NCBI GenBank assembly: GCA_936450465.1
Contig: OW388291.1
Span: forward strand, 77,824,436-77,888,435
DNA from: Gibbula magus
Lineage: Eukaryota > Mollusca > Gastropoda > Trochida > Trochidae
Direction of reading: 5' to 3'
DNA length: 64,000 bases
Under the pieces are notes generated by a model. The model was not told where the DNA came from. It did no database searches and saw only the letters and a list, made by a program, of their open reading frames with translations. Both the position numbers and the translations under genes were made by a program. Of this stretch, positions 19,599 through 30,852 are shown one piece after another (positions within the stretch are counted from its first letter, which is position 1; every line of letters begins with the position of its first letter).

Positions 19599-20594
19599 TA
19601 CGTCCCTAGTTGCTAAATGTTCTCTCCATGGTTAGTGTTAGCATTTTATATGATGTTGTTATCTAAAGTGCATTTGGCCCGAATTGCTACGTTATATGCA
19701 TCTGGAAGTATATATTTAGCATACTCTGACCTATTTACCGGTGACAATACTCGCGACACGTGTACCGTAGTTTCTCTAGTAAACCATCGTAAGTCATTAA
19801 ACACGTAAATGCGTAAAATACATCAAATCTGTAAATGAATTTGATGAAAGTATATTTAACTTAAATATTTACGATTTCTTCTTTTTTAACCGTCCTTCGT
19901 TCCTTCGTCCACTAAAAATTAGTCCGTTCGTTTCATCATAATAAACAGAATATAGCTCTTCATAAATGCAAATATTTCAATAGAAATGAATTATTTTCTT
20001 ACTGGAATGTTATATAAAATACGTTGAATGAAAACTACATAACAAAGTATCGAGTATCTCACCGTATTAACTCCACAACTCGGTGTGTACGGAAGCGCGT
20101 CGTTCTTAGTACACTCGTCCGCAGACCAACTAATATTCACCTCGCCTCGATCATTGTTGACCTGACCATGCAAGGAGCGCATGTAACCCTTTGTCACAGC
20201 GATCTCGCTGCGAGCCTAGGGCATGTTCACAGCTCCTAACTTTTTATTATTTAAGCAATGTTTTCAAACATTTAGATATGAAGTAAATAATCCAAACCAT
20301 TTTCGATTTTACCGAATCTATAAATATCCCGGAGGAGACTGTTGACCTCATTGTTGTGATAAGCTGAGGATGCTATGACGCTAGCCAATCAGATCGCGTC
20401 AACTTTCCTCCGTGCACGGGTACTAAGGGTTATTCAGCCATGTTGCATAATATGTGTACTCAAGCGTTCAGTCGGTCGATAACATCTGAAGCTGGCCAAC
20501 AATTGGAGCAGGACTCAAGACTCATTATAGAGCCCCTGGTGGGAGTTAGGTAATTCGGTGTAAATTAATGGCGCTCTCTTATTTTGTCTACTGG
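18986..20594. other. Intergenic stretch without recognised gene
   Basis: Contains (TA)n at 19560-19595. Short overlapping ORFs on both strands at 19055-19258 and 18899-19159 have moderate composition but no recognised domain or splice structure. Confidence 0.45.
19560..19595. repeat. (TA)n microsatellite
   Basis: TA dinucleotide run of about 17 units. Confidence 0.9.
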
Positions 20595-20601
20595 AGTATT
20601 T

Positions 20602-20975
20602 GTAGACAGACAGACAGAAATATTTTATTTAAGTGTCACATGATATGTTACAAGTAAAATATCAATTGTAAAACATAGGATATAACTATTCACCCAGCCA
20701 TAATATTGGCTTACGAGACACTATTAAAATACATGAACTGTGATATATACAACAGAGATGATAAATAATACTAATAAAAAATGTAATAAAATAATGTGCA
20801 GGTAAAATAGGACCAGTTGCGTTCATAACTGCATTGACATTTATGAAATCACTTTGGTTAAAACTAAAGTTATCTATAAGGGTGCATTTAAGATCCTGGT
20901 AAAAATCACAATAAAAAAGAAAATGGGCTTCAGACTCGACAGTATCACAAAAGGGGCAAAATTTGTATCAATGAA
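20602..20975 (-). mobile_element. 3' end of a non-LTR retrotransposon
   Basis: On the minus strand an in-frame stretch reads CPFCDTVESEAHFLFYCDFY then QDLKCTLIDNFSFNQSDF. This is the C-terminal zinc-knuckle tail (C-X2-C...H-X4-C) that ends the reverse-transcriptase ORF in several LINE families, and it resembles the tails at 24.6, 41.4 and 47.0 kb. It is followed by an untranslated region ending GTGTCACTTAAATAAAA and a short (GTCT)n tail. The element is severely 5'-truncated. Confidence 0.75.
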
Positions 20976-22165
20976 TGAACAGGGCCCACTGTCACGGAAC
21001 CCGAGGCCGTTAGCTTAAAGTGTTTTATATGTTACGGTCACACTTACACGATGTCATCCGCGATGTATCACGTGCAACTTCATCTTGATATGCACCTATA
21101 TGTTCTGGACACACCCGCCATTCACACTTACAACGAACTTGATGTGCACCTGGCTTTTCGGCGAAGGTCATATTAAGCTACGATTGGGTAAAATGTTTTG
21201 AACATGCTCAAAATTTTCGCGATCATCGGGAAACATCGTGAAATACACGCACTATCGTACAGTACTCTTGTTTATCGTAGCATTATCGTGAGCAAATTGT
21301 TATTACGATGCTCCCGTCAACTGTACGAATAGGAAGTGCTTATTGCGAATGTGTTACGTTCACTAAAAGAGTTGATTCCGAGCATAAGGCGTCTTTAACA
21401 AGACACCATTAAGTGTTAACCACGACATTCAAGTGCACTTTACAAACAATGTCTTTTTGGCATGTTTAGTATGTAATCAATCTTTATTTCATACTGAAAA
21501 GACCATAGGTATATAGCACATACATGATGGATAAATACACACATAAAAACGGGTTACATCGATGATACGTTGTTTCTATACAGCATTGTATAATGGATGA
21601 ACATGGCAAGATTTTGTAATATAGTTTGACTTCTAATGCTGACAAGAGTTGATTATTTAATTGTATGTGGATGAACAAAGTAATATTTTAAAATATATTT
21701 ACAACGTAATGTATAATACGACGGGCAAATGAGAAGGAAATGATAGGTCGTGAGACGAACATCTTAATCGTGCTAATGAATGTCTAAATTTCTTTTGAAC
21801 ATTGAACAATACAAACATTTGCTTGATAACGAATTTTTTCACTCCATGTTTGAAGATAGATATCGTTAAGTCTTGTAGTTAATGACTGAATGAACGGTGT
21901 GTGAAATTCTTCATACTGTGCATTCGGTGTCGACCCAGGAAGTATAAAATATAAATTTCAGAAGTCCCGCCAAACATAATTTCAGTTTGGGGCAAAGTGC
22001 CGTTTAGTAAAATAATAGCCGGGGAAAGGGTATTTACTTGTCAATACACAACTCGCGAAGGGGGGTGCTTATCAAAACAAACTTGTTTAATTGAGAAGTT
22101 GCAGTTAACAGAGTAAGCATGTGTTTTATTAAGAAAACAATTTCTTCATAAACATCTCTTGTTGA
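20976..22165. other. Intergenic; dispersed repeat termini
   Basis: At 21026-21055 there is a motif, ACGGTCACACTTACACGATG, found again in reverse orientation near 26517-26545. Nothing else recognised. Confidence 0.4.
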
Positions 22166-22169
22166 AAAA

Positions 22170-22640
22170 ATTATAAGGTGCCTTTAAAGATTTGCAAAAA
22201 CCTTTGATAATATATGGCGGGTGGGACTTTGGGAAAAATTTTCAATGATGTGTTTTCAGGGAAGATCTTAAAAGTTATTTGTAATATGTATGATAAAATT
22301 AAGTCTTGTGTTTCATAAGGGGGAAATGGTTCTGCTTATTTTAATTGTTGTTAAGGAGTACGCGGGATGAGTTACAGCATAAATGTATTTGAAAATATTT
22401 TGTAATGTGGAGGTTGAAAGAGAATATTGAAAAGACTAAAGTAGTTGTGTTTGGATCCGGAACTGCAAGGGTGAATTTTCGACAATATTTTGTTGGTGAC
22501 GTGATTTAAAACATTCAGATAGTTATACTTACCTAGGAATAAAATTTCATAAGAATAGGAAATTTAATACTGCCGTAAAATCCCTAAGAGATCTAGGCCT
22601 GATAGCAATGTATTGGTTGTTATTAACATCACGAAATCAA
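22170..22640 (+). pseudogene. Degenerate reverse-transcriptase fragment, plus strand
   Basis: Readable across shifting frames: a palm segment FDNIWRVGLWEK..., then LKVICNMYDKIKSCV, then GVR, then NIEKTKVVVFGSG, then a YLGI-like region. These are successive blocks of a LINE reverse transcriptase, but the catalytic YADD block between GVR and KTKVVVF is missing. It lies head-on against the minus-strand fragment that follows. Confidence 0.65.
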
Positions 22641-22789
22641 CATTTACCACTTTGTCAATTATGTAAATTATTATTCACCCGTGGATTGATTATTGAGACA
22701 AATGAGTGCATATATGTGACTATGTTATTTGAACTTTGCACACAAGCAGAACTAAAAGCTAAGTTTAATCACACGAGAAGAGACGAAGT

Positions 22790-23660
22790 AAACACACGTG
22801 TATTATTTCTATTTGGTGAAAATCAGTTAATCCCCACATTTCTGCTCCATAAGTCAAAATTGGATTTGTTTTTGCATCAAATATTTTGAAGAAGGTTTTA
22901 TAATTCATATAGTGTATCGATTGTTTTCAGTATACGGATTAGTGATTTTTGCTCCTGAAGCGCAGCATATTTGACATGCATGGTCCAGGAAAGCCCATTG
23001 GTAACCAACAATCCCAAATTCTTATAACAGCTAACAGATTCTAGGCGTATATCCTTAAATGTCCATTTTTCTATTTTAGAGATTTTACCCCCTTATTCAA
23101 TGACTACGATTTTTGTTATCTCCTGGTTAACTGTTAATTTCCATGTATCACAGTATTTTTCAAGTTCATTTAATTGATTGACAACGTCGTCTGCAAACAA
23201 GAGAAGAAATATTTGGACAATTTCTGGATGGAGTTGGATGCCGTTTGAGCAGTTAGTTACCATGTGGGTAGCAAGTTCATTAATGAAGAATGAAAAAAGA
23301 AAAAGGCTAAGAATACATCCCTGTCTGACAATTCGAACGTTTCCGAAAATCTTTGGTTACTTTTAACACATGCCTTTACGTTATTACATATTCAATAAAA
23401 GTTTGCACATTTTGTCACTAAGACCATGACATTGAAATAAGTTCCAAAGTTTGTTCCGTTGCACAGAATCAAATGTTTTGCATAATCTACAAACCCGGAA
23501 TAAAATGTTCCCCCTTTTGTATTCAAATATCTTTGAACAAGACTTTGTAATATAAACATATTATCAATGGTGGTATATCCATGTCTAAAGCAAGCTTGTG
23601 ATTCATTAATTTTATCCATTCTATACCCCCAGTTTACAAGTCTCTTACATGTCAAAGGGT
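22790..23660 (-). pseudogene. Degenerate reverse-transcriptase fragment, minus strand
   Basis: Blocks in order on the minus strand: KINESQACFRHGYTTIDN with MFILQSL, then GTFYSGFVDYAK, then RIVRQGCILS...INELATHM, then FLLLFADDVV (catalytic Asp pair), then WKLTVNQEITKIVV, then CYKNLGLLV and ILTYGAEMWGL. This is most of a LINE reverse-transcriptase domain, broken by stops and frameshifts. No endonuclease domain and no 3' tail were recognised. Confidence 0.75.
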
Positions 23661-24174
23661 CTGTTTATGAAATTTGGCGGGAACTGCGTCTATTAATATA
23701 CTTTACGCAATACCAGTGGCACATTCTAGTATTGCCCAAGAAGCGAACAAGAGAGCAAGAATGCCAGGTCGTAGAACAAAAGTTTCTCAGGTAACATATG
23801 TGGCAATCATAACTATATAAGTTATAAACTTCTCTCGAGGTCAATACATTCTGGTGTTATCATCATTGCAGCTGCGCAGCTCGAGCCGAAGGCGAAGGCA
23901 TACACTGCAACGAAAATGCGTACATTAGACCGTATTACCCGAGGGACAAGCTTACTTTTACAGATTTGAAAAAGATTTTTGTCTGAAATAAACTGTTATA
24001 TATGAATAGAAAGAATTTTGAATTTAGCGTTGGTCCGCATAGGAGTTTCATAATTGCTTTTCTTAGTCGTTTTTGCTTTTGCTTCCTTCGGAAATGCTTG
24101 GTGGCGACAGAAACAACTGTTACTAGCTTAACTAGAGATGAAACGTCGACATCCACGATGGACCTGTACTGATA

Positions 24175-25770
24175 TTGTATCATGTAGCCAAGAGAAGAAG
24201 AAGAAATGAAGAAAGAAGAAGAAACGTTTATTTTTGTGTCACGCCACAATCCAACACAAAATTACATTATAAAACATGATATGATTAAGATTGAAGGCCC
24301 AGCCAGTAAATGACTTATGAGACACATGCATACATATTAAGACAATATACAGAATAAAATATAAATATGAATGAATAGTTACAAATAAAAATATACACCT
24401 TTATCAAACGTTGATAAAATGTAAATGGGATATAAAAATGTGATAAAATGTTAGACCTCAAAAATATATTACGACAATTTCCTTGTATACATTCGATTAA
24501 GAGTGGAAGCTAAAATAGGCTGTAAGAAGCTTGTTGCATACTTGTAGAAAATTGTAAAATACTTTTCATATTATTCAAGTTGTTTATATTTTTTCCATCC
24601 AGGTTAAAAAGGTCGAACCGTAAATCTGAATAAAATGGGCAGTCCATTAAAAAAGTGCATTTCATCTTCCACAATATTAACATGTCTTGTCTCTGCACAA
24701 ACTTGGGGTGGGAGGCTTGAAGTACCTGCCGGTTTCGATGGCTAGGGGGAGATTACCACACCTAAACTTGGAGAGGATACGACGATGGTCTCTGTACTTT
24801 ACTGTGCGGACGTATTCACTCACGTTTGGCTGCGACTTGAAAGATCTATAAGTTCTCAATTTATTACCGTTTGGTTTATTGCGATCGTCCCATATTCTGT
24901 TTCTCCAGTCTACAGTATCATATTGTATAAAAACTTCTTTAAAATCACGAATTTTCTTTTTATTTGAAGAATTATCTTGTAGTATCCCCGCAGCGCCATA
25001 TTGATCCAACAGTTTAAAAACCTTTTTTCCCCAAGACTTTTGCTGAAGTTGTCCACACTCGTGTAGTTTCTTGACGATTCTATTTTCCTGCATTTTATCA
25101 ATCCTCAGTAGTAACCTGCAAACTTCAGTGTGCTGTCTTACTGTTACAGACGGCCAACCCATGTCTCCTCGAGTGGCTAGGTTAGAGGCGTTCTTTCCTG
25201 CACCAAGGAAGTATTTACATGCTTTATTTTGTACGAGTTGGACTTCTCTGTACTTTTTGATCCCCCAAATGCCGGATCCATAAAAAAGAACTGGTTCCAC
25301 TAACGTAATATACAGTTTGGTGTACACGTCGTATGACATCCCTCCAGCACTGCGGTACTTGGTGTATAGCGCTGATAATGCCCTACCTGCAGACTTGCAT
25401 AGTTCCTTTACTGTTTTCTTCATGTCCAGATTATCGTTAAACCATATCCCCAAATAGCGGTAACAATCTGCATACATGATGAAACTGTCTCCACATTTGA
25501 AGATTTTGTCAGATCTGTCCATCGAACTTGTTCGGAAGTGTAGAACTTTTGTCTTATCTGTGTTTATATCCAGCTTCCATTTTTGGCACCAAGTGTGTAG
25601 AGTGTCCAACATTCGCTGTAGAGAGGCTACGTCGGGGGCGATAAGAGCGACGTCATCCGCATACAGTAATAGTGACAGCATCAGGTCGTTAATTTCAGTC
25701 CCACATTCGAGCTGTTTAATGTCTTCTGCTAAGTCGTTAACATATACTGAGAAAAGGGTACAAGAAGTAC
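24175..25770 (-). mobile_element. 5'-truncated non-LTR retrotransposon with a long open RT fragment
   Basis: The reading frame starts inside the reverse transcriptase (CTLFSVYVNDLAEDIKQLEC) and passes through LLLYADDVALIAP (catalytic YADD), DTDKTKVLHF-type and YLGIWF blocks. It stays open for about 360 codons to LPLAIETGRYFKPP...CRDKTC. The C-terminal knuckle then continues in other frames (VEDEMHF, DCPFYSDLRFDLFN), so a stop and a frameshift have broken the end. The 3' untranslated region ends GTGTCACAAAAATAAACG followed by a (GAA)-rich tail at 24190-24225. The 5' junction abuts the hairpin at 25770. Not autonomous. Confidence 0.85.
24677..25770 (-). pseudogene. Reverse-transcriptase C-terminal half of the LINE
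   Basis: Coding remnant of the element above: palm-finger blocks with the YADD motif, the thumb, the WR.RIWDD..KPNGNKLRTYR region and the LRCGNLPLAIETGR-type tail. A closely related protein is encoded by the fragment at 40.6-41.6 kb (WNDSGQCNGNKLRTYRLFK there, WDDRNKPNGNKLRTYRSFK here), so both belong to one family. The N-terminal endonuclease is absent. Confidence 0.85.
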
Positions 25771-25853
25771 ACTACTGTGCAGAATTAAGTACACCGTGTT
25801 CGCGAACATTTCGCGCACATTTCGCGAAATCCGGTGTACTTAATTCTGTAGTG
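25770..25853. repeat. 84-bp hairpin with CG-rich palindromic loop
   Basis: Arms CAGAATTAAGTACACCG and CGGTGTACTTAATTCTG are perfect complements, flanked by a further TAGTG/CACTA pair. The loop contains TGTTCGCGAACA (itself a palindrome) and two TTTCGCG motifs. It sits at the 5' junction of the truncated LINE and may be a tiny MITE or an insertion-linked palindrome. Confidence 0.8.
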
Positions 25854-25918
25854 TAACGTGTCTGAAACCAAAATTGATAAGGAGATATTATGTCGTATAA
25901 AACACGCATACATAGAGA

Positions 25919-26056
25919 TTATTACCCGAGGAAGTGTGTCATATGACTTTTACGAAACGAGTGTGAATTTTTGTATTGCCCGAGCGAGAGCGAGGGTTAT
26001 ACACAAATTTGCACGAGTTTCGTAAAAGTCATATGGCACACTTTCGAGGGTAATAA
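25919..26056. mobile_element. Foldback element with ~60-bp arms
   Basis: Arms start TTATTACCCGAGGAAGTGTG on the left; the right arm in complement reads TTATTACCCTCGAAAGTGTG. They share CATATGACTTTTACGAAAC and extend to a short GC-rich centre, GAGCGAGAGCGAGGG. The element could fold almost end to end. A related TATTACCCGAGG phrase occurs at 23933. Confidence 0.75.
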
Positions 26057-26141
26057 TTTCTTTATTACCCGTTCTATTCCATGTGATTCGTGTAAAAATA
26101 GTCAGAAAGCGGCCCACTTCTCTTGCGACGGCAAGCCACAG

Positions 26142-26172
26142 TGACGTCACGAACAATCGTTTTATGACGTCA
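26142..26172. promoter_or_regulatory. Two perfect CRE palindromes 23 bp apart
   Basis: TGACGTCA occurs at 26142-26149 and 26165-26172, the full consensus for CREB/ATF-type bZIP factors, spaced about two helical turns. No gene is adjacent, so a regulatory role is unproven. They may belong to a mobile element beside the foldback. Confidence 0.4.
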
Positions 26173-27245
26173 CAGACGACAAAATACGGGAAGCCGCGGT
26201 GAAACAATCGTTGCTAGGCAAACGTGATATGTGCACATGTGCTCATATCAATAATATTAACTCGGTTATTTTCAACCATATGGGTAATAAATCGTAATAT
26301 CAACGTTTTAAGCACGTAGCAGCTCTTACATCACGCGTTGTGAACACGCCCCTTTCTTGACAAACACGGACGCAAATCGGAGTAGTAACGTAAGTCTCAC
26401 TTGATGTGAACGTAATGTGTTAGTGATACACTCGCGGTACATCGTATCTTGTTCTTGTAAACAGTATATAATACCTTTTACTACGACAATCCGCACCTCG
26501 TAATAAGCACGTATAGGACATCGTGTAAGTGTGACCGTAGCATATATGGTCCTTAGTGCAAATGGGCCTTTCTGTTGACGGGTTCTGGACGCCGTAACGT
26601 CCGTCAAATGTGATTCAAGAGAAATAACTAAAATACGAAAGCTAGTTAAATCAAAATATCTAGGTCATTTGTAGTATAGTATAATATATTATATCATAAG
26701 CTATAGTATGTGTTATCATCATTACCTGAGATTTTTGTTCAATGTTAGACATTTCTACTTTTAAAAATGAGGTACAGCTTTTCAATGCTTTTATGTCGTC
26801 AGACCAGACCGTCAATGTTATTTATTTTGTTAGTTACTGTGAATTAAATGTTTAAAAGGAGGGAATTATTTTCTTAATGGTTACCTTTTACTATATATAA
26901 TCTGCACCTTTACCTCTGCTTTATAAGTATATTATTAAGTATATTTTTATTTTATGTAAATTCTTATCCAGTCAGGCACAGTCAGAATGTTACATCTTCT
27001 AGTACGTTTTGAGTAGACCGTTTTAAGTTTAATACTTGTTAATCAAATACATTTAGGGAAACATATATACAGATTAAGTGTACACAACATAGAAACAATA
27101 ATTGAGAAAAAGCCTACAACCATATGATCTGTGAATAAATTTAAGATTACCGGTATTTGAATTCAATCTGTTTATTAAACACTTCTCGCTTTAGATAAAC
27201 CAATACCTTAAGTAGTGACCGTATTTGTTTATTAAGACAGGTTTA
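26173..27245. other. Intergenic; no gene recognised
   Basis: Includes the reverse copy of the ACGGTCACACTTACACGATG motif at 26517-26545. Otherwise AT-rich and featureless. Confidence 0.4.
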
Positions 27246-27247
27246 TT

Positions 27248-27830
27248 GTCCCCCGCCGCAACGCGGAACGGGGGACTATGTATTCAGCGGCGTCCGTACG
27301 TCCGTACGTCACATTTCTTGTTTACGCGATATCTTATGAAGCATTGCATCCAAAGTCTTCAAATTTGATGTCTGCCTACATTGTGGGAAGACGCAGACAC
27401 CAGTCAATTTTGGTGACCTTGGCCTTATTTTCAAGGTCACAACGACCCTTTGACCACTCTTTGAACTCTTGTTAAGGCGATATCTCTTGAAACATTGCAT
27501 CCAAAGTCTTCAAATTAGTTGTCAGCCTACATTGGGGAAAGACACAGGCACCAGTTGATTTGGGTGACTTTGACCTTATTTTCAAGGTCACCGAGACACT
27601 TTGACCATTTTTCAAACTCTTGCTTACGCGATATATCATGACCGGGTGGAACAAATGTTTTCAAATTTGGTGTCAGTCTATATTGGAGGATGACACAGAC
27701 ACCAGTCGATTTGGTGACCTTGACCTTATTTTCAAGGTCACCTCAATTGACCACTTTTTGAACTCTTGTTAACGCGATATCTCATGAAGTGTCGCATCCA
27801 AAGTCTTAAAATTTGCTGATCATCATGGCA
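27248..27830. mobile_element. Tandem-core element: CCCCCG hairpin, GTCCGTACGTCC tract and ~152-bp repeats
   Basis: Begins with a short hairpin GTCCCCCG...CGGGGGAC (27248-27275), then AGCGGCGTCCGTACGTCCG, then about 3.5 direct repeats of ~152 bp. Copies start with GCGATATC near 27327, 27478, 27628 and 27775 and include GCATCCAAAGTCTTCAAATT and TTATTTTCAAGGTCAC. The layout resembles bivalve pearl/Helentron-related non-autonomous elements (inference). ORFs on the minus strand repeat with the unit and are not genes. Confidence 0.65.
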
Positions 27831-27912
27831 CTTTTTACCAGTAATGCAATATATAAAGTAGCTCCAATGATGTGTCTTACTAACTCAATGTCACCGGCGG
27901 GTGACTGTTTTT

Positions 27913-27913
<1 letters not shown>

Positions 27914-27954
<41 letters not shown>

Positions 27955-28528
27955 GATATTTATAGAGCGCCCAATCCATACACTTGTGCATGCTCATGGC
28001 GCATAGGGAAAAAGAAAGAAGAAAGTCAGTCAAAGGCAATTGAGAAGAAGTAAGTTTTCAAAGATATCTTGAATGAGTCCAATGATTCACAAAGCGTTAT
28101 TGTTTCTGGTAGAGGATTCCACAAAGTGGCGGCTGCATATGAAAATGATCTCTGTCTATAGGTGGCTAGATTGACTTTTGGCACAATTAGGAGGGATCGA
28201 TGTTCAGATCTGAGTGGTCTTGAAGGAACATAATTTACAAGCAGTTCAGATAAATATAATGGAGCTTGGTTGTGAAGGCATTTATGTACAAGGCATAAAA
28301 TCTTAAAGTCAATCCTATATTTGATTGGAAGCCAGTGAAGTGACTTGAGGGTTGGAGATATCTCTTCATGTTTTCTTTTAAGGGAAACAATCCTAGCTGC
28401 ACGGTTTTGAAGTTTTTGAAGTCTGGATAGCTGTTTAGTGGTGATTCCAAATAAAAGACTATTGCAGTAGTCCATTCGTGAAAAGATTAGGCACCGGACC
28501 AGGGTGTGAGCAGCATCAGTCAGTATTA
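27914..28528 (-). mobile_element. 5'-truncated CR1/L2-type LINE
   Basis: A 149-codon open frame (28475-28026) reads MDYCNSLLFGITTKQLSRLQ ... LHWLPIKYRIDFKILCLVHK ... PSRPLRSEHRSLLIVPK ... RQRSFSYAAATLWNPLPETI and then a SLDSFKISLKTYFF tail. This is the highly characteristic C-terminal end of CR1/L2-clade reverse transcriptases. It extends in frame upstream to about 28528 (AAHTLVRCLIFSR). The 3' end is a (TTA)n tail on its own strand, seen as (AAT)n at 27914-27953. The endonuclease and catalytic RT core are missing. Confidence 0.9.
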
Positions 28529-28883
28529 TAAAGTCAGTTAGTAAGTGGAATCACTTCACTTGACAGAATGACACTAATCACATTACAGCAACAAATATTG
28601 ACCTCCATATTCCACTGTAACGGAACTTATACACCTCATTGCCTGTGTTTCTTTTCTTGTTGGTAATCTCCAACAATACCAACCATCTCACTCACACTTA
28701 AAATATAACGGAATGAATTAATGGTTGCAGTTCAAGTGAAGCCTTTCACCATTTGCTAACATAATAGTACAATTAATACCTTATTATAATCAATACTTAT
28801 ATTTCATAGTATTGTGTACTTTGAAAATGTGCACTCTTGATAAAGTATATCAATGTGTATATGGTAAAAAAGGAAAACACCTA

Positions 28884-30852
28884 TAGTCTGTTTGCTTCTA
28901 AACCATACCGATGAATTAATTATTAAAGTGAAACCCAAGAACAATAAAACATTTTTTTACATCTTTCTTATTTATTTTCACGTACCAGCTCGTGATATAA
29001 ATTTGATGATTTTAAATAACGTAATAAAACAGTTGCTTAACAACTTAGCATATGATTGCTGTTGCCTTAATACATCTCATTGCACGGGAGTCATTACAAT
29101 GAATGTAACAGCCGAACACAGTAGACAGTCCCAGGGACAATCTCAAAACTCTTCTTCTGAATAATCTCTGTCAACTGAGATCACATTGGATGTGACTGTC
29201 GCGTGGTGTAGACCATCACGTCTCCAGTACGCAGATTCCACGTCGTTCACAACTTTGGCTACACATCTGGCCCAAACCTCCTGTGTGGTGCTTGCAAGAC
29301 TTTCGGTCACAAGATTTTTCACATCTGAGAGTTTAAATGTCTCATTTTTCCTACCAACATCACCTTTAACGATATCCCAGATCATCTCGATCGGCTTCAA
29401 GTCACAGTGGTAGGGGGGAAGACGGAGAACGCCATGCCCATGTGTCTGCACAAGTTTGTCAACATTGTACACAGGTTTGGATTTATTCAATTTGATGACA
29501 CCGTACATTACAGGCTTTGTTGCTTTTGTTGGGAATGGTACATTGTTCGCCTGCAACCAAGTTATGTCTCATTTCCGTGAGTTTGACGTGGGAACCCTGC
29601 TAACCGGATCCTGTACACTGTGATATGATGCATTGTCCATGACTATAAGAGACTTCTTTGGCAGAGCAGGAATCAGTTGCGTCTCAGTCCACTCCTAAAC
29701 TACGGTTCCAATCATCTCTGTATGATAGTCTCTGTTGTCCTTGGATTTTGAGTGAAAAACCAAATCGCATCCAGGCAGTAATCCTGTACTTTCACATCCA
29801 GCATGCAAAATTATAAGTCTCTCTCCTTTGCCAAGGGGGAGTTTGCGAGACGTATTGGCGTCAGTGGACATCCACTGATGTTGTGCCGTATGACAGGCAA
29901 TCTCATATCCCACTGCTCTCTTCTTCTTGATGGTACGTAGGTAGTTGTTACTCAATGAGACAACGTCTTTTCTCTCACACAAAACATGTCTTGACTTCCC
30001 TCTCCTGACTCTTCTTGTAACAATACTTAAATGAATGTCAGTTTCCAAAGACAATGTTTTGATACAATCAACGCATGTTCTTTCTTCAGATAGGACTTTA
30101 GTTTTCTCAGTGAATGGACTTGTTTTCTGAAAACAGTCTCCGGATAGTATTTCGGATAAAATGTAAAATGTACGACAGCTTTCCCTCAGTAATACCAAGA
30201 GCCTTAGCGGATCTCTTCCGATATTTACGAAGTGAAAATATCGGCCTCCTCCTCTTCTCTTCAGCCTTGAAAAAGTTATAAACTCGATAGAAAAGTTTGT
30301 CCAGATCATCAGTGAACTTTATAATGTAAGGTATTTAATTGTGAAAATGTGTATGATATGAAAATTCATGGCAATCATGTGGTGTGTATTATGCATTGGT
30401 TTCGTTTCAATTATATGTTCATATTTCCACATTAATATTTCAATATTTCATCTAAAGGTATATATCTCTCCAGGGTTTATTTCAAACACTATCTAACAAT
30501 GTATATGTTCTTTTTAGCTGTGTTCATTTTCATGACATTATATACGGTAAATCCCTTGAGTGCATGATTGCTAGTTGCTACGACGGACATGAATTGCATG
30601 TGCAAACACACGGCTGTTACAGTCATTGTAATGACTCCCGTGTAATGAGATGTATTAATTAAGACAACAACAATCATATGATACGTTGTCAAGCAACTGT
30701 TTATATTAATTACGTTATATAAAATCATCAAATTTATATCACGAGTTGGTACGTGAAAATAAATAAGAAAGATGTAAAAACAATTTTATCTTTGTTCTTG
30801 GGTTTCACTTTAATAATGAATTCATCGGTATGCTTTTGAAGCAAACAGACTA
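28884..30852 (-). mobile_element. Tc1/mariner-superfamily DNA transposon with ~235-bp terminal inverted repeats
   Basis: Left end 28884-29114 and right end 30611-30852 are inverted copies of each other with small indels (both start TAGTCTGTTTGCTTC inward) and are bounded by TA/TA, the target of this superfamily. The roughly 1.97-kb body carries one minus-strand transposase relic. The long inverted ends are unusual for classical Tc1/mariner (tens of bases) but known in related IS630-like lineages. Stops and frameshifts make it non-autonomous. Confidence 0.85.
29143..30309 (-). pseudogene. Broken DDE transposase of the transposon
   Basis: Minus strand, N to C: a long N-terminal region; NNYLRTIKKKRAVGYEI; GKGERLIILHAGCESTGLLP; HSKSKDNRDYHTEM; then, after an in-frame stop, ETQLIPALPKKSLIVMDNAS with YHS (second catalytic Asp); then THGHGVLRLPPYHCDLKPIE with MIWDIVK (third acidic residue). 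This is the DDE_3 endonuclease pattern of IS630/Tc1/mariner relatives. The expected first catalytic segment (a DETW-like motif after GYEI) is not readable; the sequence there is CHTAQHQWMSTD. The final stop is at 29143. Confidence 0.85.
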
